This document shows, piece by piece, positions 26,101 to 37,172 of a DNA stretch of 64,000 nucleotides (position 1 is its first letter; every line of letters starts with the position of its first letter). Under the pieces are notes generated by a model that did not search any database, was not told the DNA's origin, and saw only the letters and a list, made by a program, of their open reading frames with translations. Source of the DNA: Dioscorea cayenensis subsp. rotundata (taxonomy: Eukaryota; Streptophyta; Magnoliopsida; Dioscoreales; Dioscoreaceae); NCBI RefSeq assembly GCF_009730915.1, contig NC_052486.1, forward strand, positions 23,217,589-23,281,588, read 5' to 3'. Made by a program: the position numbers and the translations under genes.

Positions 26101-27511
26101 TACATGTGTATTGTGGCTAATTTCTTCAGTTGTGTGGAAATTATTATAACTGTGTGCCAATGAGAGTTGTATTTTCACAAACATGCCAACTTGCTTCCCT
26201 GAATACAAATTCTTATTTTTTCTCATTTTATTCGTGGCCTGTTGCATATTGTTATCTTTAATTTCTGGGGACAAATATTGGAAGTTTTGAACTTTAAATT
26301 AATTTATGCCAGTGAGTTTTGGTAAATGTAAGTTGCTTTTATGTAAAGATTCTCATTTGTAAAGATATTCATTTATATATTCATTTGGGTTTTGTGCTTT
26401 TATTCATTTAGTTAACTTTGTCAATTTAAAGATTAAACTTAGTTACCTACTGACAAGCATACCCCCTCTTGTAAGTTAGGTTTCCTTTTCTTGAATTAGG
26501 CCTTTGATTTTGCAATTTCCAATCACTTGGTGGTTGCAAAACATACTTCTAGGTCCTTCAAATTTCTTTTCTCACAATTTGTGGATATATATATTGCAGG
26601 ATACTGGGGCATGTACCTGCTTGGTGTGAACTTAGGGCACAGTCTATTTTTTGGAAATGTAGCATCAGCTAAGTATGAAAATTTTCAGTGGACAAGACTA
26701 CGAGTTTGCACCTTTTCCTTTCTGATGTGGTAATAGTTTCCTTATGCCGTTTACATTAGAAATTCCTTTTTGTAAGCCTTATGTTGATTTGCATCTGGGC
26801 AGGTTATTGACCCTTGTTCTGAACAATCATGTAGAAAGAGTTTCTCGTCGAATGGTAATTCCTTAAATGAAGTCTTACTGTTGTTTTACAGTTCTTTGAA
26901 TTCGTAAGTAGTAGGTTTTTTTCTTTCGTGCAGTGCAATTTTGCATATGTCACCTTGGTGCTAGCACAGAACTTCCAGGTAAATGAGTAATACCACTTCA
27001 TTCTGGTATCATTAGTTTAAAGAACTATACCAGTCAAACTTGCCGTGATGCTATATTTATGTCAACATGATGGGTACTCTAAAAATTTTATCCAAATGAA
27101 GAACTTGGAAATTCTTGTTTACTTTAAACAGTTTGAATGTGTTATGGAGCTTATGATCAGAAACCTTTTTCAGGTTCTATCAATTCTCATGCTTTCTGAT
27201 TTTATTCCTGGGAGAAAACCTTTAGAGCTTGAAGCAGCATTCAATCAGAATTTACTAGGGTCATTTCTCTTGGTGAGTTAAATACTTTTTTTTTTCTCTG
27301 TTTCTTTTCATGTGTGAACACCTTATAGCCTATGATTTTAACCATCTTTTTCTAAGTGCAGGCGAACATATTAACCGGAGTGGTGAACTTATATGTTGAT
27401 ACCCTTTCAGCATCTTCGATCATAGCTCTGGGTATCTTGTTAGGATATGCCTTTGCTTTGGCTGCTATAGTTTGCATTCTCTGGTTTTCCCGCGTGAAGC
27501 TTGCGCTTTAG
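23123..27511 (+). CDS. PIGW: PIGW/GWT1-type glucosaminyl-PI inositol acyltransferase (one-base frame break)
   Basis: ER multipass membrane enzyme that acylates the inositol of GlcN-PI, an early step in GPI-anchor synthesis. Sixteen exons: 23123-23172, 23249-23312, 23410-23455, 23545-23618, 23697-23770, 23886-23968, 24067-24156, 24421-24494, 24755-24842, 25517-25643, 25737-25841, 26600-26729, 26803-26854, 26934-26978, 27174-27272, 27362-27511. Diagnostic blocks: [18 protein letters not shown] with [95 protein letters not shown]. About a dozen hydrophobic helices are distributed along roughly 449 aa. Exon 23886-23968 is 83 nt where 82 is needed: after SSASHFKGR the frame must step past one extra base (about 23905-23915) to continue as [17 protein letters not shown]. 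Every other junction is in phase. The intron at 24843-25516 contains a nested duplication. Confidence 0.9.
24961..25450. repeat. Nested tandem duplication, 250-bp period, in a PIGW intron
   Basis: Copy A starts at 24961 and copy B at 25211, both with TGCTTGTCA(A/T)ATGTCTATC. Inside each copy the motif GGCAAGAGTCYCTCAGCTTG occurs in two half-units (near 25041, 25160, 25273 and 25390; the last is slightly diverged), so a roughly 120-bp half-unit was duplicated first and the pair later. Rich in TATGCATATGCACAT palindromes. Confidence 0.8.
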
Positions 27512-29740
27512 TAAAGGTCGTGCCATGTTGTTATAGTTTCTTTATTTTTGTTTTTCTGGTCGTTAATTTTACAATACTTAGTTGAGCACATGTTTTAAAG
27601 ATCGGTCACATATATTCTATTGTCTTAATTGATTTCCCTTTTCTCTGTATAGTCTGGATACATTCTGTCAATAATAATATAGATTGCAGACATCATGTTG
27701 AGTGAGATAACACTTAGATCTGAAAGAGTCCCGTTTTTGTTTTACCAAATGATTCTAATGCCTCGATGATCACGGGGAAAGCATTTATTATTTGATATTT
27801 TGGTTGTTTACCCTACAAGATGCCTTTTCAAGGTACAAGCCAATGTTTTTTTCTTTTTCTTACTCCATTGATGGCCCAACCTTGTGCTGGGAACTGTCCC
27901 ATTCTTAGCTTCTTGACAGTGAAATCTTTATGTCAGCTGTCCACACCGTTCTGATAATTGGAAATTGAATATGGCACAAACATTAAATCTCTTTGATTAT
28001 TTCAAACATGCGGTTCATTGAATTTTTCTGCATTCAAGTTCTACGTCGTCTTTTTCGCATTGAACGATCTATTGTCTGACAGGGTTAGGTTAATTCTTTG
28101 AGGAGCTGTAGAAGAGAGATTGAACACAACTACAACCAAGTTCTCTGGCAAGTCATTTCTGTTCTTTCTCTTCTTTGTTTAATTACCATTGAAGAAGTTA
28201 CTGTTGCAACAAATGACTGATAATAATTCTTTGTCACACATGAACATGTGATACATTATCATTGCCAAGTAATATAAGATTAGTTTCTTGTTAGTACTCG
28301 CCCGTGTTCTCATATGACACATACTTGACCTTTTCTTTGTTAGCAGTACAAATATGTCACACACTATCTAAATAAGTACATGGGCAAGTGCCGTTTGGGC
28401 GAGGGAAATGAGCAGGAATATGACATGATTTTATGGAGATGATATCAAAAAGCAGAGACACCATTGCCACCAACCATTCATGATCCAGAGCAATAGCAAA
28501 TCCAAAGACTCTGCAGAGCTCTGGGCCATTGAGTGTTGGTCCCCCAAATGATGCTTAGATCACTGAGTCACATGTCTCAGAAACCCTTTGTAACTTCTAC
28601 AGTGATTTTCTTTGTTTCCTTCTTATTATTCTGTCTATTTTTTAAAATACACTGTCATTATCACTCTTGTTCATTCACCCAATCAAGTACTCAGTTTCTT
28701 ATTTATGCTAATTGCTCAGCTATACTTTTTTCTTTCTTTTTGCACAAATCATTCAACCAAATCTTTATTGGTCATCAAATTTGTTTCCATTGTACTATTT
28801 CTCATAGCAAAATACACATTTTTGAAAAAAATTTAAATAATTGACACAAATGTATTAAATATCAAACTCTGTTATTGCCCATCATATCAGGTAATGGTTA
28901 AATTATTATCATAAATCAATGAGTATTAATTTTAATTAAAGTACTTGTTAAACCTAGATGCTGACTCATAATAGTTGGGGTTATACTTGTTAAATTTTGT
29001 ATACAGAACAGGTGTATGGAAGATTTTCTTCCTCTAATGTAATGTACTTATTTCACTGTATACACAATATATATAAATATATAAATAAGTTTGATGTTTT
29101 CTCTCTCTTTCTCTCTGTGATGAAGTCTGATGTGCATGCATACCGAGGTGGTGGTGTCACATGGATTCTCTGACATGTTGGACCATAGACCAAGAGAACC
29201 TTAGCCCCTTCTTACTTACACCCTCTCTCTCTCTCTCTCTCTCTCTCTATAGACATATATCCTCTACTATTGACATCTCTCAAATTCACTCATTCTAATC
29301 TTCACCACATATCCCTAATCTTCCCATCTCCTAAAACTTAGAACATCAACTCCAATGAATAATAACAAATAATAACAATAATATATATATATATGACATA
29401 ACATCACCATGTGTTGAAACAGTGGACATGGTTTTCCCTCACCCAACTCATCTAGTATTCTTCTATCTTAACCCCAAAATGTACCAAGCCATTGCTTTAT
29501 CATATCACTCCTCTCTTTCCATCTTCTTTGTTTTCTTCCTCTTTTTGTATATAAATAAAAAAAATAAAATAAAATAAAATAAAATGCTTGTTATCATATC
29601 ATTTGCCCATCTGCAGTCTTTTTGACAGGATCTATAGATTTGGGAAACCAAGAGACCACCACCACCACCTCCACCTCCTCAGCTCCATCTCCACTTCCCC
29701 CCTTTTTCCCTCACTTCCTTGTTTCTCAAAAAGCCCTTCC

Positions 29741-29771
<31 letters not shown>
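27512..29771. other. Intergenic region between PIGW and bHLH
   Basis: 3' flank of PIGW and distal promoter of the bHLH. Contains (CT)n tracts at 29099-29118 and 29224-29250, an ATAAT-rich stretch at 29358-29393 and an AAAAT repeat at 29559-29584. No gene or transposon ends recognised. Confidence 0.55.
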
Positions 29772-29773
<2 letters not shown>

Positions 29774-29795
29774 CGTGTCACCTTCTTATATAACT
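29743..29795 (+). promoter_or_regulatory. CT tract, G-box and TATA box of the bHLH gene
   Basis: A (CT)n tract (29743-29771) runs directly into CACGTG (29772-29777, extended as TCACGTGTCACC). TTATATAAC follows at about 29786-29794, 49 bp before the ATG. The compact order Y-tract, G-box, TATA implies a short leader and control by bZIP or bHLH factors, possibly including its own family. Confidence 0.55.
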
Positions 29796-29842
29796 ACTCA
29801 TTGTCTTCTTCACTTGTTAATTTCATCTCATTGTAACCAACA

Positions 29843-31526
29843 ATGTCACTTGAAGCTCTTCCCACTTCCAATGACTTCCCCAACTTCCTCATCTACGACA
29901 CCATTTCTGCTTCTCCAACAAATTTTTTCTTCCCAAACAACAACAACATCAACAACATCAACAATAACAACAACAGTGTGCTTAGTTTTTCCGGTGAGTT
30001 TGTATCAACACAAACCTCACCGGATATCAAACCAGGACAACAAAGAAGAAAAAGAAGGCGAAAAGCCCAAGAGTTCCAAGAACAAAGAAGAAGCCGAAAC
30101 CCAACGAATGACTCACATTGCCGTCGAACGCAACCGCCGCCGTCAAATGAACGAGCATCTCTCCGTTCTCCGCTCTCTCATGCCCGATTGCTATATTCAA
30201 AGGGTATACCTACATATATTATTCAATCTATATATATATATAAGTCTAGATTTCTCATTCATCTTCTTTCTTCTGCCTGATTTTTGACACAGGGAGACCA
30301 AGCATCAATTGTTGGAGGAGCAATAGATTTTGTGAAAGAACTTGAACAACTGCTTCAATCACTTGAAGCTCAAAAAAGAAAAGTTTTACAAGAACAAGAA
30401 TTGGAAGAAAGCAAGAACAAATCTGAACTAGATCTGCCACCATTTTCAGACTTCTTCACTTACCCTCAGTACATAAGATTCCATGCTCCTCGTGACTACT
30501 TTCCCTCGCCGCCGTCGCCGGAGACTCATCATCATCATCGGACTCCGGCATTGGCCGACATTGAGGTCACTCTAATCGAATCACATGCTAATTTGCGCAT
30601 CTTGTCACCAAGAAGACCTCGCCAACTTGTCAAACTTGTTGCTGGTCTTCAAGCTCTCAGTCTCACCATTCTCCATCTCAATGTCACTTCTTTGGATTTC
30701 ATGGTTCTCTACTCTCTCAGTACAAAGGTACGTATTTTTATACGTATTTTTTTTGGGTTTAATTTCTCATATTATTATTATTATTATTATTAGAGAGGGT
30801 GGATTTCCCAATGTAAGTATGTTTGTCTGTGTGATCAGTGAGAAGAATCAATGTCTTCTTGGTAATTGAGAAAAAAGTGTCAGATATTCCAGTGATTAGC
30901 TTTTTAAGTAAGAGTGATTAGTGTTATTTAATTAAAGTGATTAAGTATGAGTGGGAAATTTTGGAATTTTCTTGGAAGTTGGAATTCCAAGGGATTGGAA
31001 TCTCTTATTAGACTATCCAATCATATGAGAACTATGATTGGACTCTTGGTCTATTGAGTGTGAGCCCTTTTTTTGGTTTTGGGTTTGGATTCAATCAAAA
31101 TAGACCAAAATGTGAGTTTGGTTACACCACCATTCAAGTCTTATCCCTTCTTTTGAGAACTTTTTTTTTTTAAAAAAAAAAATCTTATTTATTTATTTAT
31201 TTCTTCTTTTGTGATGGGCATCATCATACTTTATGCCCCATCACTGATTTGACATAAGGTCAAAGCTCAATTTTTTTTTTCTCATAAATTCTTGGGAATA
31301 AATTCTCTCAATTAAATTAGCAAAAATCAACTTGTAATTTAATTTAATTAAGAAGATGAGAGATGGGATTTGATTTGATTTTTTTAATTGATTCAATTGA
31401 AATCAATTTGGGGATTTGATTCAGGTGGAGGAGGGATGTGTCTTGACCACGATAGAGGAAATCGCAGCCGCGGTGCACCATTTGCTCTCTCTTATTGAAG
31501 CAGTCACACCCGCTCATAGCCAATGA
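29843..31526 (+). CDS. Group Ia bHLH transcription factor, bHLH94/96-like (one-base frame break)
   Basis: Nuclear basic helix-loop-helix factor of the group containing SPCH, MUTE and FAMA; residues around the domain match the bHLH94/96/70 side rather than the stomatal trio. Exons 29843-30203, 30293-30727 and 31425-31526. N-terminus [16 protein letters not shown] with an Asn-rich stretch, basic region [20 protein letters not shown] with the H-E-R residues for E-box binding, then [20 protein letters not shown] and [19 protein letters not shown]. An ACT-like C-terminal domain begins at [17 protein letters not shown] and ends [18 protein letters not shown]. Exon 1 is 361 nt where 360 is needed: the N-terminal frame and the basic-region frame differ by one extra base near 30060-30069 (cgaaaagccc). 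The conserved frames sum to about 298 aa. The intron 30728-31424 holds nothing recognisable. Confidence 0.85.
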
Positions 31527-31539
31527 GAGTTTGTGTGGT

Positions 31540-31682
31540 CACGTGATCACCTGAGCTTTTTGCACGTGCGACGAATCTCGAATATTCCCCTTTGTGATTC
31601 TATGGGCCTCCACTTTGCTTTTATTTTAATAGGCCTTCCACTGTTCTTTTTTCTCAATGGGCCAAGTTTAATGTAAGGCCCA
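31540..31682. promoter_or_regulatory. Cluster of CACGTG and TGGGCC elements without an obvious gene
   Basis: Just after the bHLH stop lie CACGTG at 31540-31545 (in the near-palindrome GGTCACGTGATCACC) and 31563-31568, then site II-type TGGGCC at 31603-31608 and 31658-31663 and GGCCCA at 31677-31682. Site II elements are typical of proximal promoters of housekeeping genes, yet no coding region starts nearby on either strand. Confidence 0.4.
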
Positions 31683-32104
31683 TCATTCAAACGTTGTTGT
31701 TAATGGCTATCAAATCAACGGCTCTCGTTCTCTTGTGATAGTGATTCCACTTTGAGATTTGGATTCCACTTGTGATTGTGTATAATATAAGTCTTAGGCA
31801 TGAAAAGGTTTTGATTATTAAATCATTTTAAGATTTTTCTATTATATTCAAATATTTATTTAATCTAAACGTTTGAATGATTTAATCATTTTATTATTTT
31901 TTACTTCCTAAAAAAAATAGAGAAGACTTTATACTTGCACTCATGCCTTAATACATCACATAGACTAAAACTTATATGTTTTTTTGAAGTCATGAAGACC
32001 ATCTTCTACTTTTCTTCTCACCAAACTTCTTATTCAAATTAAAATACAAAATGTATAATTAAGCATTTAAATCAATTAAATTGATAAATACTATTATTAA
32101 TTAT

Positions 32105-32397
32105 AGGTTTAATTATCATAAAGGTCCCTATAATTATGTACTTTTTGCCCTTTTAGTCCTTATAATATTTTTAGGTACAAATAAGTCATCATATTTAGTC
32201 GAATTGGGTTGTATTAGTCCACATCAATATTTTTAGGTATAATTAATTCCTTGCAATTTATACTTGTTCATCTACACCGCAGGACTAAAATTACCTAATT
32301 CGACTAAATATAAGGACTTAATTGTACCTACAAATATTGCAAGAACTAAAAAGGCAGAAAGTACATAATTACAGAGACATGTACAGCAATTAAACCT
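32105..32397. mobile_element. MITE / foldback element with long inverted repeats
   Basis: The 293-bp segment starts AGGTTTAATT and ends AATTAAACCT. The inner sequence is also inverted: TAATTATGTACTTT against AAAGTACATAATTA, TATTTAGTCGAATT against AATTCGACTAAATA. The arms are about 110 bp each with roughly four-fifths identity, leaving about 70 bp of loop. Flanks ttaattat and taatcata resemble each other but do not give a clean target duplication, so the superfamily is not fixed. It has no coding capacity. Confidence 0.75.
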
Positions 32398-33363
32398 TAA
32401 TCATACATAGATTGAACATTTATCAGAGTTTATTTGATTGTTTTATGTTATAAAATTTTCTTATAATATGAAACTAAAGTAAGATTAGGTGAACAAGGCC
32501 TTCTTGACAAAGTGAGGCATATAGAATGTTAGCTTATTAAATGCATAATTGCTTGATTTGGACTAATAGTTTTTTTTTAATCCATTGGTATTAATGTGTT
32601 AGTTAAGTAAATTTTCCACATTTTAGCATTAATACAGATCAAATCTAGAACATTAGCTTATCGAGTACATAATGACTTGATTAAGACTAATACCTTCCCC
32701 CCACCCAAAAACCATTAGTAGTGATTGGTTGGATATATATTTGGAAATAAAACATGGTTGATCGAGATCAAATTTATAGAAATCAATCTAGTACTAATAA
32801 AATAAAATTAAAAAAAGGAAAAAATTTTATATTCGCAAGTTCATGTTACATACATTTGCAAATTTAAACATTTTCTTCAAACACACACACACACACATGG
32901 TGGACTGGCATTGTATATGGTGGCCCATGTGAAACCATAAGGGTTACAAGATTAAAAAAAATTATAATAATATCATATATTCAAAGAGATGAAAATAATA
33001 AAGAATTAGAGTAGATAATATAGAGAATAATAATTGCATGGAGATTAACAATTAATTGAAGGAAAAAAAAAACACTGATTGCAATGAATAAAAAAGCACA
33101 CAATTTAATTAATCAAAATTAAAATTTTAGAATTAGTGACTAACTACTAACAGTAAACTACATGGTTAAAAATATAATTTTATTATTATTTTTTAAAATC
33201 ACCCATATTAATCCTCCAACTATTTTAGTACTCTATATAAATACATTAGTGCCATCTCATCCAACTCCTCAATGCTTGATATGGACTCTTACCTACTACC
33301 TCACCCACATAATAATTTCTTCTGAGCTTCAAAACCAAGTCAATGTGATCTCCAATCTTTTTT

Positions 33364-33369
<6 letters not shown>

Positions 33370-33405
<36 letters not shown>

Positions 33406-33408
33406 GTT
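33370..33408. repeat. (TTA)n microsatellite
   Basis: About 13 TTA units, close to the ATL 3' end. Similar short ATT tracts occur at 17428-17451, 30770-30793 and 51966-51983. Confidence 0.85.
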
Positions 33409-33807
33409 ATTTAGCACAATTTTTCTAAATTCCCTCTTGTTGAGGCTTGCCTTTTGTCACCGCGTCAATAATAGCTGAACGATAAGATATTTGAGTCTTG
33501 TATGTTGGAGTTTAAAGGTTTAATTTGAGGCACAATAGATGCTAGACTTTTAAAATAATCACAAAAATATATATGTTAGAATTAGTGAAACTTCCTGGAG
33601 TTCTAAATTTTAAGCATCACAGCTAATTAAAAATGTGGCAGAACAGATTCAAGCATATGTTAGGGCAAAAACATTATCAAACAAAAAGAAACAAATTCAC
33701 ATTCATTCAATAAAATCCCACAACATAAAAGATCATTTAACCTTTCATAGTGAACACATAATTGGTTGATCTTATATATATATATATATATATATAACTT
33801 CTCAAAA

Positions 33808-34920
33808 TCAAAGAGGAAGAACTGAAGTTTTCTCCCTTGCATTCCTTGTGAAGCAGAATCTCCCACTTGAGAATGATCTCTTCATTGGAACAGGACTAAT
33901 CACACAATGCAACCCTCTAGTTATTCTGTTGCTACTGCTTCCCTTATTCTCTGGTCTTGCAAATTCAAGCACTTGAGACTCGTCGTCGTCGATGCTCAGC
34001 CGGAGAACATCAGCGATAGAGACACGACCACGGTGTGACGACGATGATGAAGAATCCATAGAGAATGATCTCCGAATCACTTGAACAGTTTCATCTGTTT
34101 TGTCTACATCAATCTTGTGATCATGATCCTCTTGTTCATTACGTTTTGCCGCATCATTATTCGGCTCATTAATCTCCTCCTCTTCTTCTTGTTCTTCTTG
34201 TTCTTCTCTTGTGTTTGATTCTCCAATTGACACAACTGCAAGCTCAATACTACTCTCCGGCTGTGGAGGAGGCTCGGGTGGAGCCGGTAACTGAAGAGGT
34301 GGTGGCATTTGATTCACTGAAATAATACTAGCTCGGCAAAGCGGGCAATTGGAATGAGAAGTGAGCCAAGTATCAATGCAGTGAAGATGAAAAGCATGGT
34401 TACACTTTGGTAAAAGCCGAAGACTCTCATCTTCTCTAAACTCACTGAGACAAACCGAGCAATCAGTAGAGTCAATAAGCCCATCATCTCTTTTGTATGT
34501 ACACACAGTAATCTTATTGATCAATGCTTCATCAAGACCATTTGATGGAGAATTATACCAAGTTTCATATCTCCGAGAAGAAGCACCTATTACATCTTCT
34601 TCAATATTACCTTCAGGGCCAACGTGAAGGCGGCGGTGGAATCTCCGGCGAAGAGTGCTGAAACTAACACAGTATTTGGAGATGATAGTGTAGTAACTAA
34701 CTAGAAGAAAAGCGCTAGCAAGGACACCGATGATTGTGATAACAAGAGGTGAAAAGGTCCTCCCCGACGAGCTTTGGTCGTTGTCGGAAAAGAAGGGAGG
34801 AGGTGGTGGGAAGATTATGTAGCACCATTGAGGGCAGTAAATGGAGCAGAAACCTTGAGAACAATCTTTTGTTGGTTCAAATGGTATCAATGGTTCTTGG
34901 TTGCCTACACTACTGCCCAT
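33808..34920 (-). CDS. ATL-family RING-H2 E3 ubiquitin ligase (ATL51/52/54-like)
   Basis: Membrane-anchored RING-H2 E3 ligase, intronless as usual for ATLs, 370 aa. Order of parts: Cys-rich N-terminus ([14 protein letters not shown]), Pro run, one transmembrane helix at about 56-80 ([20 protein letters not shown]), basic juxtamembrane segment ([10 protein letters not shown]), the GLD motif at 128-130 ([10 protein letters not shown]), and the RING at 154-195. The ligands are C154, C157, C173, H175, H178, C181, C192 and C195, with the ATL-diagnostic Pro before the third Cys (LPKCNHAFH) and the Trp in DTWL. The tail has a Pro block, a Glu-rich acidic stretch and a Ser-rich patch ending [12 protein letters not shown]. 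It is probably in the plasma or endomembrane, with substrates unknown. Frame intact. The closest subgroup is judged from the N-terminal Cys pattern and the EPT and PP blocks and is less certain. Confidence 0.9.
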   Translation of the reverse strand: MGSSVGNQEPLIPFEPTKDCSQGFCSIYCPQWCYIIFPPPPPFFSDNDQSSSGRTFSPLVITIIGVLASAFLLVSYYTIISKYCVSFSTLRRRFHRRLHVGPEGNIEEDVIGASSRRYETWYNSPSNGLDEALINKITVCTYKRDDGLIDSTDCSVCLSEFREDESLRLLPKCNHAFHLHCIDTWLTSHSNCPLCRASIISVNQMPPPLQLPAPPEPPPQPESSIELAVVSIGESNTREEQEEQEEEEEINEPNNDAAKRNEQEDHDHKIDVDKTDETVQVIRRSFSMDSSSSSSHRGRVSIADVLRLSIDDDESQVLEFARPENKGSSSNRITRGLHCVISPVPMKRSFSSGRFCFTRNAREKTSVLPL

Positions 34921-37172
34921 CTCTTCAAAATGAGAAACAAAGACAAAGAGTAAGAGAATGACAAATTAATAGAGAGATCTATGTGAGTTTCAGAGCCAAA
35001 TGATTAGAAGCAAAATAGTAGAGAAGGCTTGACACATGACTTTTGAAGGTAGTTGAGTTGGGAATTGGGAGGTGGTGGGAAATCATAGTTAGAGTGTGTT
35101 TTTAGTTGTTGGGAATTGTGAAGAAGAGAGTGAGAGAGAGAACAAAGTGCTTGATTTCAAAGCAAAGGCTAGTGGGAGAAGAATAGAGAAATGGAGAGAA
35201 GGACTTTGTCTCCTTTTTTTCTTTTCTTTTTTTTTATATATATATATTTTTTTCTTTTCTTTTTTTATAGCTTTCCTTTTATTTGGTTATTTATTTATTT
35301 ATTTGGTTGTTCTTTTCTAATGAAGTTAATTAATGAATGATGTTTTGTTATTGTTGGGAGATGGAGGATGGTAGTGTGTATATATATATATATATATATA
35401 AAAGTTTTATCACAACAAAGAGAGGGAAGAGAGCTTTCATTGTCTTCAAGGTGAGACATGACCAATAGGGAGTATTATTATTATTATGCATCTTTGTTTG
35501 GTATTTATGATTTCAAATTTAATTTCACATGTTTTGTGGTTAGTGGTTATTCTTTTTCTGATTTCAAGATTAGTGTCTTTATTTTGCTTTAGAGGGCGTT
35601 AAAGAGATGTTTCAGGCAGAATAGTTAAAGAGGGAACAATAACTTGGCTTTAATTTCAGTCAAACAAGTTGCTTTCTTGGTCAATGCATTCAAACAAGTA
35701 AAAGAAAGAGGAATCATCTCTCTCTCTCTCTCTCTGTGTGTGTGCGCTTTGTTATACAATTTCTTTTACTTCACTTTATCATTTGATTTACTTCAAATCA
35801 AGTAGTTTCTTGTAATAGGCTTAAGTTAGATCTTCTTAATTTGTTAGGAAGGAAATTGATTCAAAGTGGAAGACCATGGATTTTAATGACTATATATATA
35901 TATATATATATATATAGTTTTGCTCTATTAACTATATCTATATATCTATATATTTTTTTTAACAGTTTAAAAAAATTATAAGTCATTAAATCTTATTCAT
36001 TAAGATAAATTAAACACAGTAAACATTATAAAGAAAATGATAAACTTTGAATAATGAATATTTGTCTCATGAGTTTGATGGTGTTTTATCTGAACTATAA
36101 TAAATGATGATAAAAGAACTCAAATGAATATCGATAATGAGTCGAGAATTAACAAAGATATTTATTAGTGAAACATCCCATATGTCACTTAAAAAAAATT
36201 AAAAATGAAGCAAAAGTATTGAATCAAATTTTTTCCTTTTGCCTTTGAATTGATCCAATGTATGTATGCATGATTATATCAAATGTACTGGTCAATATAA
36301 TTTGACAGTAATATAATTTATTTTCATTTTAAAAGTAAAAATATATATATAAAGAAAAAGAAAGAGAATTGTTGGTGGGTTGCATTCATGGAAAGCTGAT
36401 TGTGAACCAATTGATATGGAATATATCATTGTCTTTTGGATCAAGATGTTAAATATTAAAGCATAAGCATGTGTTTGGTGGATTAGTTTATCAATCAATG
36501 TATATAAGTTCATACATTATTATATAATAATTATATGATCTTAAAAAAAAAGGCATAATTAATCCATTTTTCCTGCAGATAAATTAAGTAGGAAACAAAC
36601 TCATATTGTTGGAAAATATTATATAATTATATATTTATATGCTTTTCCAAAATTTTAAGGTATGAGAAGTCCAAAGAATAATAAAAAGTTTTAGATGTAT
36701 TGCTTTAGACATGCAGGCATGGTATCTCCAGATCAACATAACATTTGACATTTGATTAGAAAACATAAAACAAAAGAGTATGGAATAATTAAAGGGGCAT
36801 GGTTAGTTGAAACTATATGTTTTAAAATTTTAGAAATATTAACATTTGATACAGCAAGGTGTAGCCGCGGTTCCACACGAGACGATTTCTAGTCAAAATA
36901 CGGTGTAAATTTTGATGTTTTCATTTGTTGTTCGAAGGAACTTCTAATACAGTTTTAGTTGTTTTTTTTTTTCCATAATGTTTTTGTGATGTATTTCACA
37001 TATAGTGAATATTTATCTTTCTTTTTATACATTATTAATTTTTATTGTAATAATTTGGGTACTTTTTCTAATAAATGTTATTTTTTTATTTTAAAAAATA
37101 TATATTATAATTAATTTATTGTATCCGGAGTAATAATAATAAAATTTTCTATTTATTATTATTTTTTAGTGG
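34921..37172. other. Intergenic region upstream of the ATL gene
   Basis: Promoter side of the minus-strand ATL gene, with GA-rich sequence at 34920-35200, long T runs at 35210-35270 and (TA)n tracts at 35381-35400 and 35891-35917. No gene seen. Many short inverted AT stretches, none with clear element ends. Confidence 0.5.

Larger units (their letters stand above)
31683..33807. other. Intergenic region between bHLH (+) and ATL (-) genes
   Basis: Convergent spacer, AT-rich. Besides the inverted-repeat element at 32105-32397 it holds two imperfect copies of a GTTAGCTTATTAAATGCATA-like block (about 32526 and 32652), a short (AC)n tract at 32880-32897 and a (TTA)n tract at 33370-33408. No gene seen. 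Confidence 0.55.

Noticed and set aside
28533-28844. Open frame rich in Phe and Ser between PIGW and bHLH
   Set aside because: Low-complexity, T-rich translation without domain, promoter or splice support.
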